Below, piece after piece: positions 1-9,530 of a stretch of 64,000 nt of DNA. Within the stretch, counting starts at the first letter, position 1. The number at the start of each line of letters is the position of its first letter. The position numbers and the translations under genes were made by a program. The stretch is from JBGVMW01 sp045125095 (GTDB taxonomy: Bacteria > Bacillota > Clostridia > Lachnospirales > Lachnospiraceae): assembly GCA_045125095.1 (NCBI GenBank), contig JBGVMW010000037.1:5344-69343 (forward strand). The letters run 5' to 3'. The notes beneath the pieces are model-generated. The model did not search any database, had not been told where the DNA came from, and worked only from the letters and a program-made list of their open reading frames with translations.

Positions 1-92
1 GCTGTTTCGCAAAATACGACATTTGCATTTTATTTTACGACTTTTACTCACATCTGTGATACAATGGAGAAAATATCATTTGGGGTGAGTAA

Positions 93-1976
93 ATGTATAG
101 TCCAGAAGAAATTAAGGTGGCTCTTAGAAAGTATATTGCTTCAACAGGAGACACTTCTATAGATGAGCAGAGTATTATCAACATTTTAGACCAAGGTGCT
201 GATAGAGACTTTAATATGGTAGCACCGACAATTAAGTCGATCAGAGAGAACTATGGGGTAAAAAAGTCAATTCCTATGTGGCTTAGAATGCTTACCTTTA
301 GACTAATATATGACTGCATGGCTTCAGATGCTGATTGTAATAGTGAGATGACATGGTATAGATTGCTGGGATATGAGAATAAGGTACGAGAGCTATTTTG
401 TAATATTGGAATAAATCAAAATATTCAAAATATGTTATTGCGTGCAAAAGGTGATAAGATAAAGATTGATACAATTTTGCTTGATATGGTATTAGGTAAT
501 GAGTCATTACAAATCATTAAAGAATTGCAAAAAAACAATATTAAAGATTCAACTAAAGAAAAGCTTAATGATATAGGAATTACACAAGATGTTCAAGATA
601 TGCTATGGGAAGTACAAGCACAAAAGGGTAATACAAAGGAAAAGCAAATTAAGGAAATACTTATAAAGTCTGCTTTAGGACGTGATTATGAACAGGTATA
701 TAATTTATTGTTATCACAGGCAAAGTCGCAGGAAAAATTATTACAAGCTCTTGGATTTAATAAGAAAGTATTTGATTCTACATCTTCATGGCAAATGTAT
801 TCTCCTGAGATGAAGTTACGACAGAGTAGATTTAATCCTGTAAATTTTCCATTTTCGTATGCAGAAGTAGAGTCAAATCCAATATATGTTGCAATGCTTC
901 ATCATCTTATTTCAGAGGCAAGAGTATCTACGAACACATTTATTGACGTTTTTGGCAAGATGGGGTATATTCCTGCTTTTTGTGCTGAAGGTTACACGAA
1001 TAAGCTATTATACTCAGTCATTCCAGATGGTGATTATGATGTTAATGTGTTTTATAAGTATTACCATGGAATTACTGATAGACCCACAAAAACATACAAA
1101 GTATTGCAGAGATATATGGGTCAAATTCAGCGTGTGCTGAATGATAATTGCTCAGAAGACGATAGAGATTCAAAAATAAGGAAAATAGTGTCAGATGAAG
1201 TTTTGTTTATAGCAATGAGTAGTTCTGATTTGCATGAGTATGCAGCAATTAAGTTCTGTGATATGTGCTTTAGAAAACCATATTGGGAAGTCAGGAATGT
1301 AAATTCAGAGACTAGACAAATACACATTATAAATGATTCTTCTTCCAAAGAGAAAGACAAGGAGATTGTTAGTAAAAATAAACCTAAGAAAGACAAGGTA
1401 ATTATCAGTAAAAATAGATATATTATAGATGATTATTCTTCAATTAAGAGAGCCAAGATATTTGTTAATATTAGTAAGGAAAAATTTGTTTCCTATGCCA
1501 AAGCACTAAAGGGTATAGAATATAAGGGTAAATCAAAGCGTGTAATGAGTGAGATGTACGATGGCTGGTTTGAGATTGCAGAAAGAACTAGTGCTTTACT
1601 TTATCTTGATATCCCAAAGGTAAATGAACTTGTTAGATATGATTATCCTGATGATGAATATAAGAGACTAGCTCAAAGATTGCTAAAATATAATGGGGAA
1701 TGGATAATTACTTGGAAGAATTATTTTCGTGAAAATGATGATGATATTGATATTATACCAACAAGGATAGCTACGGATTTTATAGAACAATTAAAAAGAA
1801 TTGATTCTCCTATATATGAGTTCAAGTTCAATACCCCTGATAGAAATGTGAGGAATGGAATTAGTTTCATAACAAATATCAATTTTGACAATATAGATAA
1901 AAAGTCTTTTGAAAGCAAATATAATATCAAGCTGACTAAGGGTGAGGTATTTAAGAAAATAGAAGTTTATAAATAG
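93..1976 (+). CDS. Hypothetical protein, 627 aa, defence-island context
   Basis: I do not recognise this protein. It is soluble-looking, rich in Lys, Asp, Ile and Asn, and has no signal peptide or membrane segment. The middle (about residues 395-430) is a Lys/Ser/Glu-rich charged linker that may separate an N-terminal helical half from a C-terminal domain. The start at 93 is preceded by TGGGGTGA at suitable distance. It is a single-gene unit ending in a strong terminator. Its neighbours are a DUF262 protein and a type III restriction-modification pair, so a defence role is possible, but that is inference from position only. The window begins just upstream, so a partner gene may lie outside it. 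Confidence 0.75.
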   Translation: MYSPEEIKVALRKYIASTGDTSIDEQSIINILDQGADRDFNMVAPTIKSIRENYGVKKSIPMWLRMLTFRLIYDCMASDADCNSEMTWYRLLGYENKVRELFCNIGINQNIQNMLLRAKGDKIKIDTILLDMVLGNESLQIIKELQKNNIKDSTKEKLNDIGITQDVQDMLWEVQAQKGNTKEKQIKEILIKSALGRDYEQVYNLLLSQAKSQEKLLQALGFNKKVFDSTSSWQMYSPEMKLRQSRFNPVNFPFSYAEVESNPIYVAMLHHLISEARVSTNTFIDVFGKMGYIPAFCAEGYTNKLLYSVIPDGDYDVNVFYKYYHGITDRPTKTYKVLQRYMGQIQRVLNDNCSEDDRDSKIRKIVSDEVLFIAMSSSDLHEYAAIKFCDMCFRKPYWEVRNVNSETRQIHIINDSSSKEKDKEIVSKNKPKKDKVIISKNRYIIDDYSSIKRAKIFVNISKEKFVSYAKALKGIEYKGKSKRVMSEMYDGWFEIAERTSALLYLDIPKVNELVRYDYPDDEYKRLAQRLLKYNGEWIITWKNYFRENDDDIDIIPTRIATDFIEQLKRIDSPIYEFKFNTPDRNVRNGISFITNINFDNIDKKSFESKYNIKLTKGEVFKKIEVYK

Positions 1977-1991
1977 AATGTGAATATATAA

Positions 1992-2021
1992 AGAGCAAGG
2001 CGATTTAGCCTTGCTTTTTTT
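1992..2021 (+). terminator. Intrinsic terminator after the 627-aa gene
   Basis: GCAAGGC and GCCTTGC form a 7-bp stem around a GATTTA loop, followed by a run of seven T. It lies 16 bases after the stop codon. Confidence 0.85.
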
Positions 2022-2215
2022 GTGTCTGCACGATTTAGATATTTTTTAAAGTTTGGATAAGCCTATTTTACAAGGGCTATCAGGTTTTTGACAATGAAAT
2101 CAGTAAGTAGATTTAAAAGTAGTATCCTAAAAATGTAAACAATAATAATAGATACTTGAAAATTTATTAGTTATCTGCTGGAAAAGCCTGATAAATGAAT
2201 TTTAGGGTAGATATA

Positions 2216-2258
2216 ATAAAAACTACACCCTTTGAAAAGTTATGAAAAGTGAGAAACC
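2216..2258 (+). repeat. Direct repeat copy 1 (about 43 bp)
   Basis: Begins ATAAAAACTACACCCTTTGA, continues AAAGTT, and ends AAAAGTGAGAAACC. The second copy at 2419 differs mainly in the middle (TATG against TTTC). The two copies are about 200 bases apart in a noncoding stretch upstream of the DUF262 gene. Confidence 0.8.
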
Positions 2259-2367
2259 CAGTATTTTAAGCAAAGATGGGGTATGCAAGATGCTTTTTAG
2301 AATGAAAAATGTCTTTAATTATGAACATGAGATAATAAAATAAAAAACCTAATTTTAGGGAGGTCAC

Positions 2368-2508
2368 ATGATGTTAGAAGTAAAAAATGTATATAAGCTG
2401 GCAAGAGCACCTACAAATATAAAAACTACACCCTTTGAAAAGTTTTCAAAAGTGAGAAATCCTTATACTTCAAGGTTTAAAGGGATACTAAGGTGGAATT
2501 TTATATGA
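2368..2508 (+). CDS. Possible 46-aa ORF or gene remnant
   Basis: A short frame opens with two ATG codons (2368 and 2371) behind a good GGGAGG ribosome site. It begins MMLEVKNVYKLARAP, which resembles the first strand of an ABC-transporter ATPase, but then diverges into the repeated sequence at 2419 and stops at 2508. No Walker motif follows. It is either a small peptide gene or the degenerate start of a lost ATPase gene. The surrounding 2026-2603 region holds nothing else I can identify except the two direct repeats. Confidence 0.3.
   Translation: MMLEVKNVYKLARAPTNIKTTPFEKFSKVRNPYTSRFKGILRWNFI
2419..2462 (+). repeat. Direct repeat copy 2 (about 44 bp)
   Basis: Second copy of the repeat at 2216, sharing ATAAAAACTACACCCTTTGA, AAAGTT and AAAAGTGAGAAA. 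It overlaps the possible 46-aa ORF. Function unknown; duplicated promoter-proximal sequence or recombination scar are both possible. Confidence 0.8.
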
Positions 2509-2603
2509 GAAAAGAAAAATGCGTAAAGAAGCGTATAGTTAAATTATAGTAAGGAACAACAAGTTCTAAGACAAAATTTTTTAATAATAAGGAGGACGTA
2601 ATT

Positions 2604-3992
2604 ATGTCAGAAATTAAGAATTCAGTAGTAGGTAATGAGGTAAAAAAAGGAATGCAAACAATTTCCATAAATAAGTATCTGGGTAATGTTAATGATGATA
2701 GTATCTCTCTATATATACCAGTACAGCGTGGAGATAATCAGTGGGTGCCAAGTCAAAAAGTATTTTTTATTGAGGCTGTGTTAAATAATCTTCCATGCCC
2801 ACCTATTTTTACTGCGAGATTAAATGGATGTGAAGTAGTTTATGATGGTTTACAAAGAACAACAGCTCTTAAGGAATACTGCGACAATAAGTTTGCTGTT
2901 AATGGAAAATATTATTGTGATTTGAGCGATGAGGAACGAAAGATTTTTGAAGAATATGAACTTTATATTAATTTTGCTGGTGATGTTACTGCTGAACAGT
3001 TAGCACAGTTGTTTTTAAATCTTAATAATGGGTCAACACTTGGAAAAACTCATAAACTTAAGGCTAAGGCTGGCTACGTCAACTCAGAATGGCTTAATAA
3101 TATGTGTAATAGTGAGCTGATGACAAGGCTTTCAGACTTTACTAAAATGCAAAAGACAAATGCAGCAGATATTGAGTGTATTGTTCAGGGAATGATTCTA
3201 ATTGATGCTTTTCTGAGTGAAAGTAATGAAGAGTCTTATAATTGGAAGAATATTTCCAGAGACGAGCAGATTCGTTATTGTTCTGAAGTGCTGTCATATA
3301 AGTCGACTGAAGAATTGAAAAAGTATCAAGAGGCTATTGAGTATGTAAGTAAGATAAGTGGGAAAGAAAAGTTTAAGAAGACAATGATTCCAGCAATTAT
3401 TTTCTTATCAAGAGTTGCCATTATGTCTGGTGTGACTATAGATGAGTTTGATGCATATAATATTGACTTAGAGAATAATAAGCCTGCGGCTTACAAGTCA
3501 AATATGGGTTCAGGCAATGTTTCAAAGAGTTCAACAACGGGTAGAATAAAAGCTTTGTTTGACGATTTAAAGCAGCATTATTCAGAGAAGGTGACAATGA
3601 ATATTGATTTTGAAACCAAATCCAAGAGGGTTACCAAATCTAAGAAAGTAAACTCAAACGAGAAAGCAGAACCAGTGGTTGGAGTGACTCCTGCAAGTAC
3701 AAAGGTTACTGATAGCACTTGTGAAGTAGTAGCCACAGAGATAGTTGAAAATATAGAAGTGTTAGATAAAGCTGACGTAGTTGGCAACACAGATAATTGT
3801 AGCGAGAATAATGTGTCAGCAAGTTCTGATGCTGTAGATGAGATAACAAGTGAACCAGTTATTGACAATGCAACTGAAGATACTTCATCAGAACCAGCAG
3901 TTGTGTCAAGTGATGATAATGCATCTACTTCGTCAGAAGCAGATGCAGAACACCCAAGTGATGGTTCTGATGGAACAGAGGAAGTTGCATAG
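2604..3992 (+). CDS. DUF262 (GmrSD N-terminal-like) protein
   Basis: The N-terminal part matches the DUF262/GmrS family: VQRGDNQW, the family's QRxxxW-type motif, is at about residues 40-47, and DGLQRTTALKEY, its D-G-x-Q-R motif, at about residues 78-89. In GmrSD enzymes this ParB-like fold binds and hydrolyses nucleotide to drive cleavage of modified phage DNA. No C-terminal DUF1524/HNH nuclease domain is visible. Instead residues from about 340 onward are Ser/Asp/Glu/Val-rich low complexity. It may therefore be a regulatory or nucleotide-sensing member rather than a full nuclease. The start has a strong AAGGAGGA site. The small gene at 4022 follows after 29 bases and is probably cotranscribed. 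Confidence 0.7.
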   Translation: MSEIKNSVVGNEVKKGMQTISINKYLGNVNDDSISLYIPVQRGDNQWVPSQKVFFIEAVLNNLPCPPIFTARLNGCEVVYDGLQRTTALKEYCDNKFAVNGKYYCDLSDEERKIFEEYELYINFAGDVTAEQLAQLFLNLNNGSTLGKTHKLKAKAGYVNSEWLNNMCNSELMTRLSDFTKMQKTNAADIECIVQGMILIDAFLSESNEESYNWKNISRDEQIRYCSEVLSYKSTEELKKYQEAIEYVSKISGKEKFKKTMIPAIIFLSRVAIMSGVTIDEFDAYNIDLENNKPAAYKSNMGSGNVSKSSTTGRIKALFDDLKQHYSEKVTMNIDFETKSKRVTKSKKVNSNEKAEPVVGVTPASTKVTDSTCEVVATEIVENIEVLDKADVVGNTDNCSENNVSASSDAVDEITSEPVIDNATEDTSSEPAVVSSDDNASTSSEADAEHPSDGSDGTEEVA

Positions 3993-4021
3993 ATAAGGTC
4001 AATGTAGGAGGAATAATAATC

Positions 4022-4327
4022 ATGAATTTTGGTAATTTTGAGAATTTAGTTAATTATGCAATTGGTGGAGAGATGCGTAGAGAAGAAGTATCCTCTATTG
4101 TAAGTAGTCTTAAATCTGAAAAGGCACACATTATGAAGTCTTTATTAGCAATGCCAGAAGGTACAGAACGTAGAAATGCATTCAAGAAGTTGCATGATTT
4201 AATGTATGCATTATATAAGTCAAGAGTCTGGGTGGGGAAAGTTAAGCAAGGGGCAGTGGAAGTAGATTTATTCAGACCAGCAAATGAAATTGCTATCATG
4301 GTGTTAACTTATGATTGCAGAAGTTGA
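4022..4327 (+). CDS. Hypothetical 101-aa protein beside DUF262
   Basis: Small soluble protein that I do not recognise. It is mostly helical-looking, with a basic middle section (ERRNAFKKLHDLMYALYKSR), and no membrane segment. It follows the DUF262 gene closely and has a TAGGAGGA ribosome site, so it is likely its partner in a two-gene unit. It ends just before the hairpin leader of the restriction-modification operon. Confidence 0.6.
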   Translation: MNFGNFENLVNYAIGGEMRREEVSSIVSSLKSEKAHIMKSLLAMPEGTERRNAFKKLHDLMYALYKSRVWVGKVKQGAVEVDLFRPANEIAIMVLTYDCRS

Positions 4328-4358
4328 ATGTTTTCATTTCCATTTTGCTTGAAAAATG

Positions 4359-4410
4359 CTATACTAGAATGGATTATGGGTTTTTGTACCCTATCTTCAT
4401 TCTAGTATAG
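4359..4410 (+). promoter_or_regulatory. Long perfect hairpin in the mod leader
   Basis: CTATACTAGAATG (4359-4371) and its exact reverse complement (4398-4410) form a 13-bp stem around a 26-base loop. The loop contains a GGGT/ACCC inner pair. The mod ribosome site starts one base after the stem. It lacks a T-run, so it looks like a leader or operator rather than a simple terminator. Confidence 0.65.
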
Positions 4411-4426
4411 AAAAGGAGGCATTGTG

Positions 4427-6427
4427 ATGGCAAATTTATCTCAACAAAAGCGTGAGCGTATGCTTGAGTTCTTAAAACAATTGAAGTCTGAGCATACAGA
4501 TGATGCATCACTAATAGCTCTTAATGAAATAGAGAATGCTCTTATCTCAAAGAAGTATGGGTTAGTGTGGGAGCAACATGAGGAGCAAGTAGACGTAATG
4601 ATGCGTGATAATGTTCCAGTATTTACAGAAGTTCCTGAGAGAGAAATTAAAGGTGACCCAGATAGTGAGCAGTATAACTTCTTATTAGAAGGTGACAATC
4701 TTCATAGCCTTAAGTTGCTGGAGAAAACTCATCGTGGTCGTATAGATGTGATTTACATTGACCCACCATATAATAGAGGGAAAAATGATTTTGTATATGA
4801 TGACAAGTTTGTTGATGCTGAGGATAGTTTTAAGCATAGTAAATGGTTGTCATTTATGTCTGAAAGACTTTCAATTGCTAAAAATTTGCTAAGTACAGAA
4901 GGTGTAATTTTTATCTCAATAGATGATAATGAACAGTCACAGCTAAAGGTTTTATGTGATGAGATATTTGATGCATCAAATTGTCTTGGAGTAATAATTC
5001 AAAATAAACAGAATTCAAAGAATGACACTATTAATATTCAAAGAAATCATGAGTATATCTTAGCATATAGAAGACAATGTAATTATATTAGTGCTACAAA
5101 GGTAAAGCCAAGTTTATTAAACTCTTTTGTAAGTAAAAAAAAGATTTTAGTTGAGAATAACGAGTATTATTATTTAAATGATTCTATTACTACGAGAGGC
5201 GAGGGAGGAACATTAAGTAAGCGTAAAAATCTAGGATATACCGTGTACTATAATCCTACTACTGGTGAGAAACTTGGAGTAATGGATTATGATATTGAAA
5301 AGGCACTAATTTCAGATGATGAAGATGAGGTTTATTCTACACGGAGTGATTTACTTGAGCAGGGCTTTGTTGCAATTAGACCGCCTAGAGTAAGGGGGCA
5401 TTTAGGATGTTGGACATGGGAATTGAAAAAGTTTAATTCTGAGTCACACAACATTGCAATAGTGAAGAATTCTAGAGAAGAGAGGTATTCTGTTAAGAAA
5501 CGCACTTTTGTATCTCAAGATGATGTGTACGAAGAAGATGGAAAATTGTTTTATGATTTTTATACGACAGCAAACTCAAGAAGTATTATAGAGTTTTCTA
5601 CAAACGATGGTAGTACAGAACTTACCAATATATTAGGAGAAAGTGGTTTGTTTGATAATCCTAAAAATGTAGAGATGATAAAGTACTTGATAAGATTAGT
5701 TCCAAATAAGAATGCTATTGTTTTAGATTTCTTCGCAGGTTCTGGAACAACTGCACAAGCAGTTTTTGAACTGAATAAGCAGGATAGGGGTAAGAGAAAG
5801 GTTATTCTTTGTACTAATAATCAAAATCAGATATGTGAGACTATAACTTATGAGCGAGTTAAAAAAAGAATAGAAGGATACAGCTTTGATGGTAAAAAGA
5901 CTGAAATAATATATCGACGTAAGATTGATATGAATGATATATATAATTCTGATGTAATTTCAGAAGATATAAGAATTGCTGAAGAACGATTTAATGAGGA
6001 TGAAATCAGCTTTGATATTTGTATAGAAGATTCAGAAGTGGTTTTTAAATCATTAGTAGATGGAAGTGAAAAAGTTAATGGTATTCCAGCTAATCTGAAG
6101 TATTATAAAACTGATTTTATTCCAAAGGTTTCAGACAAGGAAGATTATTCAGTAACTGATGAATTGCTTAAGCACATTAAAGAAATGATTCAGTTGGAAA
6201 ATGGTATCAATGTAGATGGCGAGAATTATCTTATTATCTTGACAGATGACGATGCTGATGAGTTGGAAAAGCATCCAGATATTGTAGAAAAGTGCAAAGG
6301 TATATACATTTCAAATGATGTATTTTTGACTTCATCTCAAGAAAAATTATTCTCGGGGGTATGCTTGAAGCAGATTCCAGACTATTACTTTGAAGATGAG
6401 TTAAGGGAGGTGCATGAAATATGGTAA
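4427..6427 (+). CDS. mod: Type III restriction-modification DNA methyltransferase (Mod)
   Basis: Adenine-specific DNA methyltransferase that also carries target recognition for the type III complex. DPPY (motif IV) is at residues 112-115 inside VIYIDPPYNRGKNDF. The AdoMet-binding motif LDFFAGSGTT is near residue 435. Motif IV before motif I is the beta-class order typical of Mod proteins. The region between (about 170-400) is the expected variable recognition domain. The ATG at 4427 is preferred over the GTG one codon earlier because AAAAGGAGG sits seven bases before it. The stop overlaps the start of res by seven bases, so the two are translationally coupled. Confidence 0.93.
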   Translation: MANLSQQKRERMLEFLKQLKSEHTDDASLIALNEIENALISKKYGLVWEQHEEQVDVMMRDNVPVFTEVPEREIKGDPDSEQYNFLLEGDNLHSLKLLEKTHRGRIDVIYIDPPYNRGKNDFVYDDKFVDAEDSFKHSKWLSFMSERLSIAKNLLSTEGVIFISIDDNEQSQLKVLCDEIFDASNCLGVIIQNKQNSKNDTINIQRNHEYILAYRRQCNYISATKVKPSLLNSFVSKKKILVENNEYYYLNDSITTRGEGGTLSKRKNLGYTVYYNPTTGEKLGVMDYDIEKALISDDEDEVYSTRSDLLEQGFVAIRPPRVRGHLGCWTWELKKFNSESHNIAIVKNSREERYSVKKRTFVSQDDVYEEDGKLFYDFYTTANSRSIIEFSTNDGSTELTNILGESGLFDNPKNVEMIKYLIRLVPNKNAIVLDFFAGSGTTAQAVFELNKQDRGKRKVILCTNNQNQICETITYERVKKRIEGYSFDGKKTEIIYRRKIDMNDIYNSDVISEDIRIAEERFNEDEISFDICIEDSEVVFKSLVDGSEKVNGIPANLKYYKTDFIPKVSDKEDYSVTDELLKHIKEMIQLENGINVDGENYLIILTDDDADELEKHPDIVEKCKGIYISNDVFLTSSQEKLFSGVCLKQIPDYYFEDELREVHEIW

Positions 6428-8634
6428 TTCTTCCTAATGGGTTATTTGATTTTCAAGACAAAGCTGTACAGTTTCTGCTCACAACTACATCAAGTTCTAC
6501 ATCGAAGAATACGATTGTGGTAAAGGCTCCAACAGGTGCTGGAAAAACAGTAATGTTAATTTCATTTATTGATGAATACTTGAATAATTATCCAAAGACA
6601 GCATTTATCTGGCTCTGCCCAGGTAAGGGAAATCTTGAGGAGCAGAGTAGAGAACGTATGAAGGCAATATGCCCTACAAGACCTACTAGAAATTTATTTG
6701 ATGCTCTTACTTCTGGGTTTGAGGAGAAAAGTACAACTTTCATTAACTGGGAGCTTGTTACTAAGAAAGGTAATACTGCTATCAGAGACTCAGAACGCAA
6801 GAATTTGTTTGAACGTATTGATGAAGCTCGTAGAAATGGAATTCAGTTTATCTGTATAATCGATGAGGAGCATTCAAATAATACATCTAAGGCTTCGGCT
6901 ATTATAGATGCATTTATTGCAAAACATATTATACGTGTATCAGCAACTACAACTCAGAACAAAAGTTATGAGTTTTATGAAATTGATGAGCAGGATGTAA
7001 TCGATGAAGGTTTGATTACAAAGGCAATTAGTGTAAATGAAGGTATTGCTGATGGTAGTGATGCAGATGATGATACATTGATTGAGCTTGCAGACAAGAA
7101 AAGGCAGTCTATTGCAAAGGCATATTCTGATTTGCACAAAGATATAAGACCACTTGTATTAATTCAGTTTCCAAGTGGTCAGCCAGAACGTATTGAGCTG
7201 GTAGAGAAAAAGCTGGCAGATATGGGGTACACTTACGATAATGGCATGGTTGCCAAGTGGATGTCTGAAGATAAGAAAGACCTAACTGATGATATTACTG
7301 CTAATAATGGTTCTCCTGTTTTTCTCTTGATGAAGCAAGCTATTTCAACAGGATGGGATTGTCCTAGAGCGAAGATTCTTGTAAAACTTCGTGAAGGTGG
7401 AACAGAGACGTTTCAGATTCAGACCGTTGGTCGAATACGAAGAATGCCAGAGCAATGTCATTATGAAATTAATGAGTTGGACTATTGTTATGTATACACT
7501 TTTGATGAGGAATATAAAGCTGGGTTACTTGCCAGTATAGATAAAGCGTATGTATCGCATCGACTATTCTTGAAAGATAAGTGCAAAGTTTTTACCTTAG
7601 ATAAGGAACTGGCAAATCTTGACTTTGCTGGAATATCTGAGCGTGAATTATATACACGAGTTAGAAAGCATTTTGTTAATACCTATAAGCTGACAGAAGA
7701 TAAAGCTGGAAATCAGCAAAAATTAGCTGAGTTGGGTGGTTATAGGTTTGATAAGGAAATGCTTGGAAAGACTTTGGTAGGTGTATTTGCAGAAACAGAT
7801 TCTCTTGTTAAGGATAATCAGAACTATTATAGAATAACTCGCACAGAGATTGATACGCATAAACATGGTATTTATCTGCTCCATTATATAGATGAATTAA
7901 AGACAATGTTAGGGGTAAAGACTAATATTGTTAAGGTGATTCTTGAGAGATTGTTCCGTAGTAAGGGAGATAACAAACATAAACTGTTGGCTCTTAATAC
8001 TTCTGATTTTTATGCTTTTATTATTAATAATGATGATAATCTGCGTAGAGACTTTAGAAATATTGCAGCAGAAGTTGTTGATAATCAAACTAAACTGCCA
8101 CAAAATGCTAAGAGACTGCCATTTCATATCCCAGAAGAGGATTTTTACAAATATGATATTACAGTTAAGGATGAGGTTGAGTATCTGACAAATGCATATA
8201 AGAGCTATACATCGGGGTATTCCACATCCGTTGTTCGTAGTACATCAGAAATGCTTTTTGAAAGATATTGTGAAGAACATAGGGATAAGATTGATTGGGT
8301 ATATAAGAATGGTGACTCAGGTCAACAGTATTTTTCTATTTTATATATGACGGCATCACTTAAGCAGAGATTATTTTATCCAGACTATATCGTAAAATTG
8401 CTTGATGGTTCAATATGGATTATTGAGACTAAAGGTGGCGAGTCAAAAGGTAAAGATAAGAATATTGATTTGCAAGCACCAAATAAGTTTAGAGCTTTGA
8501 AGTCTTATGCTGAAAACCTCAATTTGAATTGGGGGGTTGTAAGAGACAAAGATGGATTACTTTATATGAGTAATACAGTATATACAGATGAGATGGGAGA
8601 GGCATGGGTATCCCTGAAAAATATTTTTATATAG
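6421..8634 (+). CDS. res: Type III restriction enzyme helicase-nuclease subunit (Res)
   Basis: ATP-dependent DNA translocase and endonuclease of the type III system. Visible motifs are Walker A APTGAGKT (residues about 36-43), a DEEH box in IIDEEHSNN (about 147), SATTT (motif III), TGWDCPRAKILV and QTVGRIRRMPE (motifs V/VI), and the C-terminal PD-(D/E)xK nuclease core YPDYIVKLLDGSIWIIETKGG near residue 660. All catalytic parts appear intact and the length of 737 aa is somewhat short for Res. It overlaps mod by seven bases and ends in a terminator, forming a two-gene operon. Confidence 0.92.
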   Translation: MVILPNGLFDFQDKAVQFLLTTTSSSTSKNTIVVKAPTGAGKTVMLISFIDEYLNNYPKTAFIWLCPGKGNLEEQSRERMKAICPTRPTRNLFDALTSGFEEKSTTFINWELVTKKGNTAIRDSERKNLFERIDEARRNGIQFICIIDEEHSNNTSKASAIIDAFIAKHIIRVSATTTQNKSYEFYEIDEQDVIDEGLITKAISVNEGIADGSDADDDTLIELADKKRQSIAKAYSDLHKDIRPLVLIQFPSGQPERIELVEKKLADMGYTYDNGMVAKWMSEDKKDLTDDITANNGSPVFLLMKQAISTGWDCPRAKILVKLREGGTETFQIQTVGRIRRMPEQCHYEINELDYCYVYTFDEEYKAGLLASIDKAYVSHRLFLKDKCKVFTLDKELANLDFAGISERELYTRVRKHFVNTYKLTEDKAGNQQKLAELGGYRFDKEMLGKTLVGVFAETDSLVKDNQNYYRITRTEIDTHKHGIYLLHYIDELKTMLGVKTNIVKVILERLFRSKGDNKHKLLALNTSDFYAFIINNDDNLRRDFRNIAAEVVDNQTKLPQNAKRLPFHIPEEDFYKYDITVKDEVEYLTNAYKSYTSGYSTSVVRSTSEMLFERYCEEHRDKIDWVYKNGDSGQQYFSILYMTASLKQRLFYPDYIVKLLDGSIWIIETKGGESKGKDKNIDLQAPNKFRALKSYAENLNLNWGVVRDKDGLLYMSNTVYTDEMGEAWVSLKNIFI

Positions 8635-8643
8635 TTGCTTATG

Positions 8644-8676
8644 GAGTTCAGCGATTTTGCTGGACTCTTTCTTTTT
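8644..8676 (+). terminator. Terminator after res
   Basis: GAGTTCAGC and GCTGGACTC make a 9-bp stem (one G-T pair) with a short loop, followed by TTTCTTTTT. Confidence 0.85.
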
Positions 8677-9530
8677 ATCTGTTCTGAATTGAAAAGAGTT
8701 AAAACTTATTTGATTCAATTTCTTCTATTTCTGTCTTGAGCAATTCTTATTTTGTTCTGATGTAAATACTGATTTGTTTTCATCTAAGTGAGTTTGAATT
8801 GATGCATTCTTATGGTGTTTGCAGAAAAACTTCTGTGTTTGAACACATTCTGCTTTGCTTAAAGTCATTATGGTGTGAATGAATTTGTTCTGATTAACTG
8901 ATTCGCTTGCCAGTCTGTAACAAAGCTTTTTTATATTGAAGTTACTAAAATTTATAAAGTGTAAGTTTGATTAACGCAATTTATCAAAAAATTTGAGAAA
9001 AATTTGATTAAAAATTTTTTGTAACGTATGGCTATTGGCTAAATAAATTTTTTACAATTATGTCTATTTTTTAGGATTTATCGTTGAAATTCCTGTGTTT
9101 GGAGCGTTTTAGGAGAATTATTTGATTAAATTTTTGCTTGGTTTTGTTTTTTCATTATGTATATAGTAGAAACTCATTTGTTTTAAGCTGTTCTGAAGAA
9201 ATGATTTGCAATCACTGGAATTCAGAGGTATAGTACAACACCACAAGCGAGGTCGTTTATGCTTCAAAAAATGTCGTGACTTTCACAAAGCCTTTATAAC
9301 GCAATTTACTTGCTTATTGGTAAATAGTTCGACTGGGTTCTGTTTCAGGTCACACAGCTCAAAATACGGGCTTGAATTTTAAGTCGTAAAATATCTAAAA
9401 AAGGACATAGCCTTATTTTATGGGCTTTTCCAAAAGGCTTAAGTCAGTTCGTGTATTTAGGAAGTGATAATAGCATATTAAGTGCGTTGTTAAACGACCT
9501 CTTTGTAAATAGATATTTTGGAGGTGTTGT
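8677..9530 (+). other. AT-rich noncoding stretch before the recombinase
   Basis: No convincing gene on either strand. It is very T-rich. Near the end AAGTCGTAAAATA (9381-9393) is the exact reverse complement of TATTTTACGACTT at 31-43, on the other side of the defence island. It could hold a recombination site for the recombinase at 9531. Otherwise nothing recognised. Confidence 0.5.

Noticed and set aside
8677..9400. Possible decayed gene in the T-rich gap
   Set aside because: No frame of useful length or protein-like composition could be followed on either strand.
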